A stretch of 10,654 nt of DNA from Planctomycetota bacterium (GTDB lineage Bacteria; Planctomycetota; PUPC01; DSUN01). A program made the position numbers and the translations under genes. The notes beneath the pieces are model-generated. The model worked only from the letters and a program-made list of their open reading frames with translations. It was not told the origin of the DNA and did not search any database. The stretch is from positions 1-10,654 of the forward strand of contig VGYW01000291.1 of assembly GCA_016872875.1 (NCBI GenBank), written 5' to 3'. Below are positions 1-6,907 of the stretch, piece after piece. The first letter of the stretch is position 1; each line of letters starts with the position of its first letter.

Positions 1-27
1 CAACGCCTTCAGACGCCGTGCATCCAT
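1..27 (-). CDS. Start of an unidentified gene, cut by the window edge
   Basis: Only the first nine codons are visible, reading MDARRLKAL. The ATG at 27 is preceded by a GGAGAG ribosome-binding site seven bases upstream, which is the reason for calling a start here. It lies 86 bases downstream of the ATPase gene's stop on the same strand, so it may be the next gene of that operon or the original downstream neighbour of hppA before the accessory operons arrived. Nothing can be said about its product. Confidence 0.45.
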
Positions 28-113
28 GGTCGTTCTCTCCGGGGCTCTCTGGCCTGAAAACAGTCCCCCCGGAGTACTTAATCGGGGAAATCCTCGAAAA
101 CTTTAGGCCTTTT

Positions 114-1643
114 TTAGCGTTGTAGTGCTAGGGCCATCCAACAATCGATAAAATGCCGGCCGATCGTGTCCGGGTAGTAGTCAACGTAACCATGCATTTC
201 CAATACCCCCCGAACTTCCCCGCGCGCGTAGTCAAGCGCGCTCTTGGCGGCGCGCCCTCGCGGAAGAGTACCAAGGGTTCGGAGTTGCATGAACAACAGC
301 CTAACCCCGAGACGGTTTCGTTCGTATTCGCCACAGGCACGGGCAACGATCCGCCATGCTCGACGGAATGGCAAGTCTGATTGAAGGCGACAGGCGGAGA
401 CCCCCGCCGCCACGGGCAAGAGGCCAAGGCTAAGCTCACAATAGTCCTCCGGTCGAGCGTAATGAACGCCTACGACAGCGGCAACCGTGGGAAACGAAGC
501 CATGCCCTCCCCCGTGGGGGCAAAGCGCGCCCACACTTCTCGCAGGCGGCCGTCGCTGAGCTGCTGAGCTATCTGCTTCTGAAGACCCAGCGAGCCAGAG
601 GGAAACCGGACTTCTCGCTCAGTGATACGGAAAGTTCGCCTACCCGTTTCTCGGTCTAGCTCTGTCCTAGGAAGGCTTGCGACGCAAGGGGTTAGGCCCT
701 CGTATGCCTGGGCGATCGTGTCCTTGGGCTCGTCGAGGATGAAGGTCTTCTCGATCAGAGCGGCCGCGGCGTGATAAGGGATTTCGGCGACGGTTTCGCA
801 GCGGAGCTCTTTGCGGATGAGGGCAATTCGCTCATTGGCCTCGTGGGTGTGCCAGGGGGGGACGGGGCCGGCGACGAGGGTGTAGGGCTTGGCTTTGTCG
901 CGGTCGAAGAGGCCGGACTTTTTCATGAAGTACTTGGTGCCGTAGATGCTCTGGTCGTTGAGGCCGGTGCAGATGACGAGGGCGTCGCAAAGGGGGCCGA
1001 TGCAGAGGCCGGCGACTTCGTTGAGGCCGGTGCGGGAATCCACGAGCACAATATCATACGCGGCCCAGACCTTGTCGCGGAGGGTGAAGAGGATGTCGCC
1101 CTTTGTCCTGAAGCGGGCGTTGATGAAGTACTGGCGGACGTGGTTTCCGAACCAGTGCCTCGGCCCGCCGGTGTCGAAGACGCCCTGGAGGTCGAGCATG
1201 TCCATGCGCTGAAGGTAGTTCTGGCTCGGCTCGGCCTCGGGGGCTTCTTCGGGCTCGACGGGGTCGAGGGTGGCGGGCAAGAGGTCGAGCCGCCCGGTGC
1301 GGTAGGGGATGACCTTGTCCTTCCACTTGTCGGGCAGGGGGATGGGGACGACGTATTCGGCGAGCGACTTTGGGAGTTCGGGCGGCTTGGGCTTCTTGTC
1401 GATGGGGTCCCAGTTGATCGTGCTCTTGGCGTGGAGGAGGAGGTCGAGGGCGTCCTTCGTGACCGTCTTGGGGCGGCTGCGCACCTGCTCGCGGAAGAAG
1501 TGGGTCATCCCGGGGGCTTCGAGGTCGAAGTCCACCATCAGCACGCGCCAACCGTCGCGCGCGAGGACGTGTGCGACGTTGACAAGCGCCATCGTGCGCC
1601 CCACGCCGCCTTTGTAGGAGTAGAAGGTGACGACTTTGGTCAT
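114..1643 (-). CDS. KGGVGRT-type ParA/MinD-like ATPase with C-terminal extension (gene C1)
   Basis: A 509-residue P-loop ATPase of the SIMIBI/ParA-MinD class. Seen directly: deviant Walker A KGGVGRT at residues 11-17, DFDLEAPG at 38-45, the Walker B strand IVLVDSRTGLNE at 198-209, and LVICTGLNDQS at 222-232. The ATPase core seems to end near residue 315. The remaining ~190 residues are mostly helical and not recognised. It is known that ATPases with this KGGVGR variant recur in multi-gene conflict or signalling operons rather than in chromosome partitioning. The ATG follows a GAGG site, ten bases after the stop of the upstream gene, and is the last gene of the operon. Codon use changes inside the gene: the first ~290 codons are strongly G/C-ending like hppA, while the last third is much less biased, suggesting a mosaic origin. 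ATP binding is likely; the biological role is unknown. Confidence 0.85.
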   Translation of the reverse strand: MTKVVTFYSYKGGVGRTMALVNVAHVLARDGWRVLMVDFDLEAPGMTHFFREQVRSRPKTVTKDALDLLLHAKSTINWDPIDKKPKPPELPKSLAEYVVPIPLPDKWKDKVIPYRTGRLDLLPATLDPVEPEEAPEAEPSQNYLQRMDMLDLQGVFDTGGPRHWFGNHVRQYFINARFRTKGDILFTLRDKVWAAYDIVLVDSRTGLNEVAGLCIGPLCDALVICTGLNDQSIYGTKYFMKKSGLFDRDKAKPYTLVAGPVPPWHTHEANERIALIRKELRCETVAEIPYHAAAALIEKTFILDEPKDTIAQAYEGLTPCVASLPRTELDRETGRRTFRITEREVRFPSGSLGLQKQIAQQLSDGRLREVWARFAPTGEGMASFPTVAAVVGVHYARPEDYCELSLGLLPVAAGVSACRLQSDLPFRRAWRIVARACGEYERNRLGVRLLFMQLRTLGTLPRGRAAKSALDYARGEVRGVLEMHGYVDYYPDTIGRHFIDCWMALALQR

Positions 1644-1653
1644 GGGGCATGCC

Positions 1654-2448
1654 TCAGGCGCTCAGTGCCCATTCCGGCTTCAAGCCTGCGCCGGCAATCG
1701 CTGGACGAGGAAGACGGGATGGCAGGGGCGCTGGCTCGCTTGCGCTCGCCGCCAGGTCGCCCCAGCCGAAGATGCGGAACCACTTGGCCAGGTGCGCCGA
1801 CGCGGCTCTCGAAAGCTGTGGTAGCGCGTAGCGAAGCTGCTCGAGCACTTGCCGTCGCCGGTCCGCGTCGTCCATGACATCAGCGAGGACATCAATGATC
1901 TGCTGCGCGTGCTTCTGGTTCCTGATGCCTTCAGGCAGATACGAGAACGCGGCGTCCAGCTCCCCCAGGGTGAGGAGGCCGCGGAAGACGATCCCGGGGA
2001 AGCGCTCCTTGACCGCTTCCGGGAGATGCAGCCAGAACTCACGCTCTTCTGCCCAGTTCATGTCGAGGAGCGTGCGCAAGAGCGCCACATGGCATCGCGG
2101 CCCGTCGTCAGTTCCCTTGAGCCACAGGCCCCTGCGGGCAATGGCGATCAGGGTGTCCTTCACGCGCACGTCCTTGATGTCCGCGAGGTCAATGAAGAAG
2201 CAGAGCCACTCGATAGCGTCGGAGGTCCAGCCGGGGCCAGGGATTTCCTCCAGGAGGCCCACCGTGGCCTGCACGAGCCGGCTCTCGAGGGCGTCGTCGG
2301 CCTCCTTCCAGAGGGCGAGCGGCAGATCGGGGGGCAGTTCCGCCTCTCGGGTGGCAGAGTCGGCGGCGTAGGGGCCAATGCCCTGGAAGCGACCGCGAAG
2401 GAACTCCCGGAGCTTGTTGGTTGGCGCCTTGACAAGCCATTCTTCCAT
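1654..2448 (-). CDS. Uncharacterised helical protein, core gene B1
   Basis: 264 residues with no recognised domain. The sequence reads as a chain of amphipathic helices (for example EAIEWL-like and LLRTLLDM-like stretches between residues 60 and 220), which would fit a HEAT-like or scaffold fold, followed by a proline-rich tail after about residue 235. The block EFLRGRFQGIGPY (15-27) matches EWLRARLSGTDPY in the second gene of the neighbouring operon, and further weak similarity (A-x-V-x-L-L-E and following helices) follows, so I infer the two are homologues. The ATG is two bases beyond the stop of the upstream gene, which implies translational coupling. No signal peptide or membrane segment is visible. 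It probably works as a soluble partner of the A1 protein and the ATPase. Confidence 0.8.
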   Translation of the reverse strand: MEEWLVKAPTNKLREFLRGRFQGIGPYAADSATREAELPPDLPLALWKEADDALESRLVQATVGLLEEIPGPGWTSDAIEWLCFFIDLADIKDVRVKDTLIAIARRGLWLKGTDDGPRCHVALLRTLLDMNWAEEREFWLHLPEAVKERFPGIVFRGLLTLGELDAAFSYLPEGIRNQKHAQQIIDVLADVMDDADRRRQVLEQLRYALPQLSRAASAHLAKWFRIFGWGDLAASASEPAPLPSRLPRPAIAGAGLKPEWALSA

Positions 2449-2450
2449 GT

Positions 2451-3293
2451 TCAGTCCACCACGAAGCTGATCCTGACCGCCAGGTCCCGCCCAGTAACGG
2501 GGGCGTGGACCACCTCTGGCAGGCCATCGGCGGCAGCGAACGCGCCGGTCCCGCCGCCATCGGCCGACAACGGCCTTGTGCGGCCGCCCGGTCGCCAGAA
2601 AGGATTACTCGCGCCGGCGTCCCACGCGGTCGGCTTCTTGGCCTTCTGTCCGCGAGGTAGGCGATGTCCCCACTGGACGAGTCGCTCCTTGGAGCTATGG
2701 TACTTCCCCAGGCCGAGAATGTCAACCGTTGCCGCACGGCCTGAAGGGAGGCCGCGGAGAGGGTCGTCCGGGACGGAGGGGTCGTAGAATGACCACATGG
2801 CATCTACATGCGGGGCCGCGAGCCTCAAGTCACCCAGCACGTCCTGCTGGTCCCGCAACGATGCCCTGTTGATGATATGCTCACGGACCCCCGGCCTCCG
2901 GCGCGAGCCAGCTCTGCCGGCCTTCTGGTACAGCTTGTTCAGGCCATCGAACGCCCAGACGCGCCCGAGCAGGCGGCCGGCTGACTGCGGATTCCCTGGA
3001 CCCTCCATCTTGTGCCTGCGGCAGAACTCATCTGCCACAACCTTGAGGTCCGCATCGGGGTCAGCCTTCCCCTTCAGTAGCTCGCCCAACAGATCAACGC
3101 GGCTGGCGGGGCGCGATGGCGGGGCAGTGTCCGGGATCAGTGGGTCGGAGTCCTGGTTCTCATAGACTTGGTGGGCATTGGGCGGGTAGTCGGCGCACTC
3201 AAGGCCCTTGCGCAGCTCGCCGAGAACCTGGTCAGCTTCCCGCTGGCGGGCGGCGTCCCAGCCCGATCGTCTGATGGCGTCTTCGAACCCCAC
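2451..3293 (-). CDS. Uncharacterised protein with PTxxDAG and PE[VI]VH blocks, core gene A1
   Basis: 280 residues from a GTG start at 3293. The frame stays open further upstream, but this GTG has a GGGGAG site six bases before it and lies about 40 bases after a predicted transcription start. Codons upstream of it would run into the promoter and hairpin. No known domain is recognised. Three C-terminal blocks are shared with the first gene of the other operon: PTAWDAG (from residue ~221), GRTRPL, and PEVVH (~259). The N-terminal half is charged and helix-rich, with no signal peptide or membrane segment. It opens a three-gene operon with B1 (2-base gap) and the ATPase. The C-terminal segment, with conserved Pro-Thr, Asp, Glu and His, could be a small beta-rich domain. 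A catalytic or binding role is possible but not shown. Confidence 0.75.
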   Translation of the reverse strand: MGFEDAIRRSGWDAARQREADQVLGELRKGLECADYPPNAHQVYENQDSDPLIPDTAPPSRPASRVDLLGELLKGKADPDADLKVVADEFCRRHKMEGPGNPQSAGRLLGRVWAFDGLNKLYQKAGRAGSRRRPGVREHIINRASLRDQQDVLGDLRLAAPHVDAMWSFYDPSVPDDPLRGLPSGRAATVDILGLGKYHSSKERLVQWGHRLPRGQKAKKPTAWDAGASNPFWRPGGRTRPLSADGGGTGAFAAADGLPEVVHAPVTGRDLAVRISFVVD

Positions 3294-3341
3294 CGTTCGC
3301 TCCCCGCCTGCTACCCAGGAACACGTGAAGCCGCGGCCAGT

Positions 3342-3370
3342 ATGGTAGTGGAGGGGCGAGCATGAGTCAA
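3342..3370 (-). promoter_or_regulatory. Predicted sigma70-type promoter of operon 1
   Basis: On the minus strand TTGACT (3370-3365), a 17-base spacer, and TACCAT (3347-3342). The -35 box touches the foot of the hairpin at 3371-3403, so transcription of operon 1 would begin immediately after it. The predicted start near 3335 leaves a leader of about 40 bases before the GTG at 3293. The -10 box is a 4/6 match, so confidence is moderate. Confidence 0.5.
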
Positions 3371-3403
3371 GCAGGCACCCGCGAATGGGTCGCGGGTGCC
3401 TGC
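3371..3403 (-). terminator. Perfect 14-bp hairpin after the truncated hppA copy
   Basis: Arms GCAGGCACCCGCGA (3371-3384) and its exact complement (3390-3403) enclose a five-base loop. It lies 41 bases past the stop of the hppA fragment on the minus strand. The same stem sequence, shortened to 11 bp, sits behind the full-length hppA. There is no clear U-tract on the minus-strand side, so intrinsic termination is plausible but not certain. Confidence 0.55.
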
Positions 3404-3412
3404 GGGGATCGA

Positions 3413-3444
3413 GGACGAAGGACGAGGACGAGGGACGAGGACGA
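3413..3444. repeat. Five short GGACGA repeats next to the hppA-fragment stop
   Basis: GGACGA occurs at 3413, 3420, 3426, 3433 and 3439, spaced 6-7 bases apart, filling the gap between the hairpin and the stop codon. Two copies (6625 and 6632) occupy the equivalent place behind full-length hppA. Repeat number therefore differs between the two loci. Confidence 0.7.
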
Positions 3445-3707
<263 letters not shown>

Positions 3708-3717
3708 ATGAGGCGAG

Positions 3718-3731
3718 GGCGGTCGACCGCC
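3718..3731. other. 14-bp perfect palindrome beside the hppA breakpoint
   Basis: GGCGGTCGACCGCC reads the same on both strands and starts 11 bases past the point where similarity to hppA ends. It could be a protein-binding or recombination site, or chance in GC-rich DNA. No equivalent is present at the corresponding place in full-length hppA. Confidence 0.4.
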
Positions 3732-3758
3732 GCGCCCTTCGGCTCAGATGGCCATCAG

Positions 3759-3785
3759 GAAAATACAAAGCTCAGGTCTGACCCC
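3759..3785. mobile_element. Possible end or scar of an IS200/REP-type element
   Basis: The stretch contains CTCAGGTCTGACCCC (3771-3785), preceded by an A-rich run. From memory, CAGGTCTGACCCC-like strings recur in intergenic DNA next to REP-associated or IS200-like Y1 transposase genes in many bacteria. No transposase is encoded here, so at most it is a remnant. It lies between the hppA fragment and the end of operon 2, in a 141-base gap without a gene. Confidence 0.3.
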
Positions 3786-3848
3786 GCCCCCTGCTCTGCC
3801 GTCCCCCGGAAAGAACGTGGCGAAGAAGGAGGAACGGCAACCCGGAGT

Positions 3849-4550
3849 TCAGCTTTCCTCCAGGGATTCACCCTCTTTCGGAGGGGTGCCCTGCACCTTC
3901 TTAGCTTTCTGCATAACTGAGCGGAACGATATTCCCCTAGCCTTCGCAATGCTGTGGATTGCAGCCAGGGACTTCCCGAGGGTCTCGAGGTCATCGTCCT
4001 TCTCGAGCCACTCCATTGAGCAGCCCGCCTCCTTCAACTGTTGGTAGACCAGAGCAACGTGCTGGAGTAGGTTCCTGGCTGTCTTTGCCACCTCAGGTAC
4101 CGGCTCTACGTTCTCAAAGAGCAGGTTATCGTCCGGGTCCCGAAACTCCACGTGCATGAGAGGGATCCCACCTGGGATGTGGTATGTGCAGTGGGAGCTG
4201 ATGCTGCCTACCGGGTTCTTATACATGTCGCGCGGAGTGAGAGCCAACCCAAAAGGGCGCAACTGTTCTGCGACGAGCTCGAGCGGGGCTTTCCAAGAAA
4301 GCACCCAATCCGCCACCTTCTTTAACTCAGGGATCTCTGTTGGCGATCGCTCCAACCGTCCTCTTCCCGCATCAGCCAGAGCGAAGATCAACCGCGCGCC
4401 CTCTCTAGGCAAGTGTCGGATGCGCTTCGCAGCTTCCGAGGCTTCAGCGGCGTCCGCAATTGCCTTCTTTTCCGCTTCATGGGTCGCGAAGTACTCTAGG
4501 AGCTTCCTCGCATCCGGGCCTGCGGTTGTACCCTTATTGGCCACTTTCAT
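3849..4550 (-). CDS. Unrecognised 233-aa protein, third gene of operon 2 (gene C2)
   Basis: I do not recognise a family. The N-terminal third (residues ~12-70) is Ala/Glu-rich helix. A middle part (~110-150) alternates short hydrophobic strands around IPGGIPLMHVEFRD and contains SSHCTYH. The last third is helical again, ending in a charged Glu/Lys-rich tail. No signal peptide, membrane segment, P-loop or obvious catalytic motif is visible. Its ATG overlaps the stop of the upstream gene by four bases (ATGA) and a GAGGA site lies just before it, so it is translationally coupled. It occupies the slot taken by the KGGVGRT ATPase in operon 1 but shows no similarity to it, making it the exchangeable component of the system. 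Codon use is less G/C-biased than in hppA, hinting at acquisition. Confidence 0.75.
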   Translation of the reverse strand: MKVANKGTTAGPDARKLLEYFATHEAEKKAIADAAEASEAAKRIRHLPREGARLIFALADAGRGRLERSPTEIPELKKVADWVLSWKAPLELVAEQLRPFGLALTPRDMYKNPVGSISSHCTYHIPGGIPLMHVEFRDPDDNLLFENVEPVPEVAKTARNLLQHVALVYQQLKEAGCSMEWLEKDDDLETLGKSLAAIHSIAKARGISFRSVMQKAKKVQGTPPKEGESLEES

Positions 4551-5590
4551 GCCTTTCCTCCAGGGCAGCCCTTAGGGACCAACGCCTCCAAGCTCTGTGC
4601 AGTCTTGGGCTCGTGGGCGGTGAAAAGGGGTCCGTACTGCAGCGGAATCCCCTTGTAGACGGTGAAGGGCGCCGGTTCAACAAGGCGCTCCGCCTTCTGC
4701 AGTATGTTCTGTTTGGCTTGGAGGTCATTCAATAGCAGAGGCTTCTGAATGGAGTCCTGAAAGCCCTCCGCCACTGGGCTGAAGACAGGTTCATACGGAG
4801 GCTCAGCGCCCTCAAAGGCGGGGTCAGCTCCGTTCGCGACCAGCGCGTGGTCGAGGGCCTCCTTTAGGTCGGGAGGATACCTGCGCGCCATGCAACGCAG
4901 AATGGCCTGTACGGAAGTGCCGCCGTTGTTGCCCGCGTGGGCCTTCAGAGCGGTGAAGATCATCTGGTCCAGGTCACGCTCGCGGTCCCCCGCTGGGCAG
5001 TGATGCCACCAGTCTTTCAGGTGGCGGGCCTCCTCGCGGAACGACGTTCCGACAGCGAGGAGGGCCAAGGTGGCGTATCTTGGGATCATCAGCAGGGCCT
5101 CCCATGCCTCGCGGGAGGCGGCGGAAGGGAGGCCGGGGCACTGGACCATGGCAGCAAAGACGATTTCCTTGGCTTGTTCGTAGCCGCCCCAACGCTTCTC
5201 CAGCCTATCGGAGTCCGCGGCGAGTTCCCGGACCTCCCTCGCGAACCACGGCCCTGTGGTGGGCAGAGGGGTCAGCTCGCATAGCGCGACTAGGCTGCCA
5301 AAGTAACGGGGAACTCTTGGGGCCACTTTGCGCGCCCGTTCAAGCAGCGATAGGACCGCCCTTGCGATGAAGCAGGAGCCGGGGTGGACAAGCCCGGCAT
5401 CCCGCAGGATTCCTGCGACCAGGGCCTCGGGGTCCTCGTCGGAGCGCAGGTCAATGGGGAAGTACGGGTCCGTCCCGGAAAGCCGGGCTCTGAGCCATTC
5501 AGTCACCCAACGCTGGCCCGCCTGCGCGAAGCACTCCGGATCAAGAGTCCCGTCTTTCCTGATCGTTGGCTTGAAGGCGTCCTGTGTCAC
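4547..5590 (-). CDS. Uncharacterised helical protein, core gene B2
   Basis: 347 residues starting at a GTG whose bases overlap the upstream stop (GTGA), with a GGGAG site nine bases before it. The block EWLRARLSGTDPY (31-43) matches EFLRGRFQGIGPY of B1, and the downstream pattern of helices (ARAVLSLLER, then LVALCELTPL) can be laid over B1 with few gaps, so I infer distant homology. It is about 80 residues longer, with an N-terminal extension of ~16 residues and a C-terminal extension after ~270 containing the motif PYEPVFSPVAEGF. No membrane segment or signal peptide is seen. It is probably a soluble helical scaffold or adaptor acting with A2 and C2. The function is unknown. Confidence 0.8.
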   Translation of the reverse strand: MTQDAFKPTIRKDGTLDPECFAQAGQRWVTEWLRARLSGTDPYFPIDLRSDEDPEALVAGILRDAGLVHPGSCFIARAVLSLLERARKVAPRVPRYFGSLVALCELTPLPTTGPWFAREVRELAADSDRLEKRWGGYEQAKEIVFAAMVQCPGLPSAASREAWEALLMIPRYATLALLAVGTSFREEARHLKDWWHHCPAGDRERDLDQMIFTALKAHAGNNGGTSVQAILRCMARRYPPDLKEALDHALVANGADPAFEGAEPPYEPVFSPVAEGFQDSIQKPLLLNDLQAKQNILQKAERLVEPAPFTVYKGIPLQYGPLFTAHEPKTAQSLEALVPKGCPGGKA

Positions 5591-6444
5591 TTCTGGATTC
5601 TCCCGACCAACCTTGGCGCGCGATCAAGGACGCGGAGGGAGTTGTTCCTATGGACAATCTCCGGTTGAGGGCTGTGCTTCCCAATGGGCCTGGTCCAGCC
5701 GGTGCATGTCTCCGGGGCGCCAGGGTTGGGAGGGATCTCTTTGGCAGGCTCGAAGAGCGGGTGATCGCCCGCGTCAGCGACGGTCGGGAAGCGGTGGTTC
5801 CGCACGGAGTCAGTGGGGTAGGAAAACTCGACCATAGCCTCGTCCACACTCACGGGGCTGGACGCAGCCGGGAGAGCCAGGGCTTGTGCCATGTCCAATG
5901 CGTCGCCTCTCGGCGCTCCGCCAGGGTGATCGAACGTTGCGAAGACACACCCGGCTCTCCCCAGCGTGTCACCCTTCGTGAGCTTGGACGGGTCCCACGC
6001 GGATGCGAGGCGCCTGGAAGCTTCGTCCGTGTCCATGGCTCCTGCCTTGAGAAAGCGGCGCGCCCGAGGTCCCAGCATGCGCTCCAGGAGTTCCCCGGCA
6101 GTTCTGGTGCTGGCTCGATAGCGGAGAAGGCCATTCGGAAGGTGCGGGCGGGGGATCCGCAACCCCCTTAGCTGGTGCGCCGTGCAGGCGGCTGCATGGC
6201 TTCGGCATCGTTGTCTATCGGTCTTGCCCTTGGCGTGGCCTGTAGCACACCGGCGCAGAAACGAGGCGCACTCCCTGGGCACGCCGAATCCCTCATCACC
6301 TACGAGGTGCGATTCGCGCTGGAGGTTCCCGACCAACCTGGGGCCGCCAGCCATGCTCCCAAGCCAGGCCCCGAACGCCAAGAATGCCTTCGCATCGCCT
6401 GAGGAGAGCGCAGCCAACGCTTCTATGAAGAGCTTGGAGGGCAT
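5587..6444 (-). CDS. Uncharacterised protein with PTxxDAG and PE[VI]VH blocks, core gene A2
   Basis: 285 residues from the ATG at 6444. A GTG at 6489 is in frame, but it would lie only about six bases after the predicted transcription start and has no leader, whereas the ATG has GAGAAG six bases upstream and a leader near 50 bases. Shared with A1: PTVADAG (from residue ~220), GWTRPI, and PEIVH (~261). The 18 residues before PTxxDAG align to A1 without a gap. Total length also matches A1 (285 and 280), which supports homology although the N-terminal halves are not alignable by eye. Residues ~65-110 are unusually rich in Arg, Cys and His. No signal peptide or membrane segment is visible. First gene of operon 2, overlapping B2 by four bases. 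Role unknown. Confidence 0.7.
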   Translation of the reverse strand: MPSKLFIEALAALSSGDAKAFLAFGAWLGSMAGGPRLVGNLQRESHLVGDEGFGVPRECASFLRRCATGHAKGKTDRQRCRSHAAACTAHQLRGLRIPRPHLPNGLLRYRASTRTAGELLERMLGPRARRFLKAGAMDTDEASRRLASAWDPSKLTKGDTLGRAGCVFATFDHPGGAPRGDALDMAQALALPAASSPVSVDEAMVEFSYPTDSVRNHRFPTVADAGDHPLFEPAKEIPPNPGAPETCTGWTRPIGKHSPQPEIVHRNNSLRVLDRAPRLVGRIQK

Positions 6445-6501
6445 AGGCTTCTTCTCAAACGGCCAGGAAGAGAGGGCTTCCCCCCTCACGCGAACGCCTC
6501 T

Positions 6502-6530
6502 AGCATACTACCCCACAGGCAGGCTGTCAA
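6502..6530 (-). promoter_or_regulatory. Predicted strong sigma70-type promoter of operon 2
   Basis: A perfect TTGACA (6530-6525), a 17-base spacer and TATGCT (6507-6502) on the minus strand. It lies between the hairpin behind hppA and gene A2, so operon 2 has its own transcription start near 6495. This placement decides for the ATG at 6444 over the upstream GTG. Confidence 0.65.
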
Positions 6531-6578
6531 GCGACAACCCTCAGACGAGACTGCGCCCGCGCTTGGCACGAAGGCGCC

Positions 6579-6604
6579 GGCACCCGCGACGGGTCGCGGG
6601 TGCC
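6579..6604 (-). terminator. 11-bp hairpin after hppA
   Basis: Arms GGCACCCGCGA (6579-6589) and its complement (6594-6604) with a four-base CGGG loop. It is the shorter counterpart of the hairpin at 3371-3403 and lies about 40 bases beyond the hppA stop. No U-tract follows on the minus strand, so termination is plausible only. Confidence 0.5.
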
Positions 6605-6644
6605 TGCAACAACTCCACGACGAGGGACGAAGGACGATGGCGAT

Positions 6645-6907
6645 TCACATGCCAAGCCATTTGGCGATGATGGGGGCGTATTTGACGGTGACGCCGGCGA
6701 AGACGACGGCGACCATGCTCATGAGCTTGATGAGGATGTTCAAGGAGGGGCCGCTGGTGTCCTTGAAGGGGTCGCCGACGGTGTCGCCGACGACCGCCGC
6801 TTTGTGGCAGGCGGAACCCTTGCCGCCCATCTGCCCGCCTTCGATGTACTTCTTCGCGTTGTCCCACGCGCCGCCGGAGTTGGCCATCATGACGGCGAGG
6901 GTGAAGC
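6645..6907. repeat. Direct repeat, hppA copy (partner 3445-3707)
   Basis: The 3' end of hppA matches 3445-3707 at 249 of 263 positions with no gaps. Related but less exact sequence (GGACGA repeats and hairpin) continues downstream to about 6579, matching down to 3371. The direct repeats bracket operon 2. Confidence 0.95.

Noticed and set aside
771..1877. 368-codon plus-strand frame opposite the ATPase gene
   Set aside because: Antisense to the KGGVGRT ATPase with its motifs intact; crosses gene boundaries and has no homology features.
6445..6489. Upstream GTG start for gene A2
   Set aside because: It would begin almost at the predicted transcription start without a ribosome-binding site; the ATG at 6444 has both leader and GAGAAG site.
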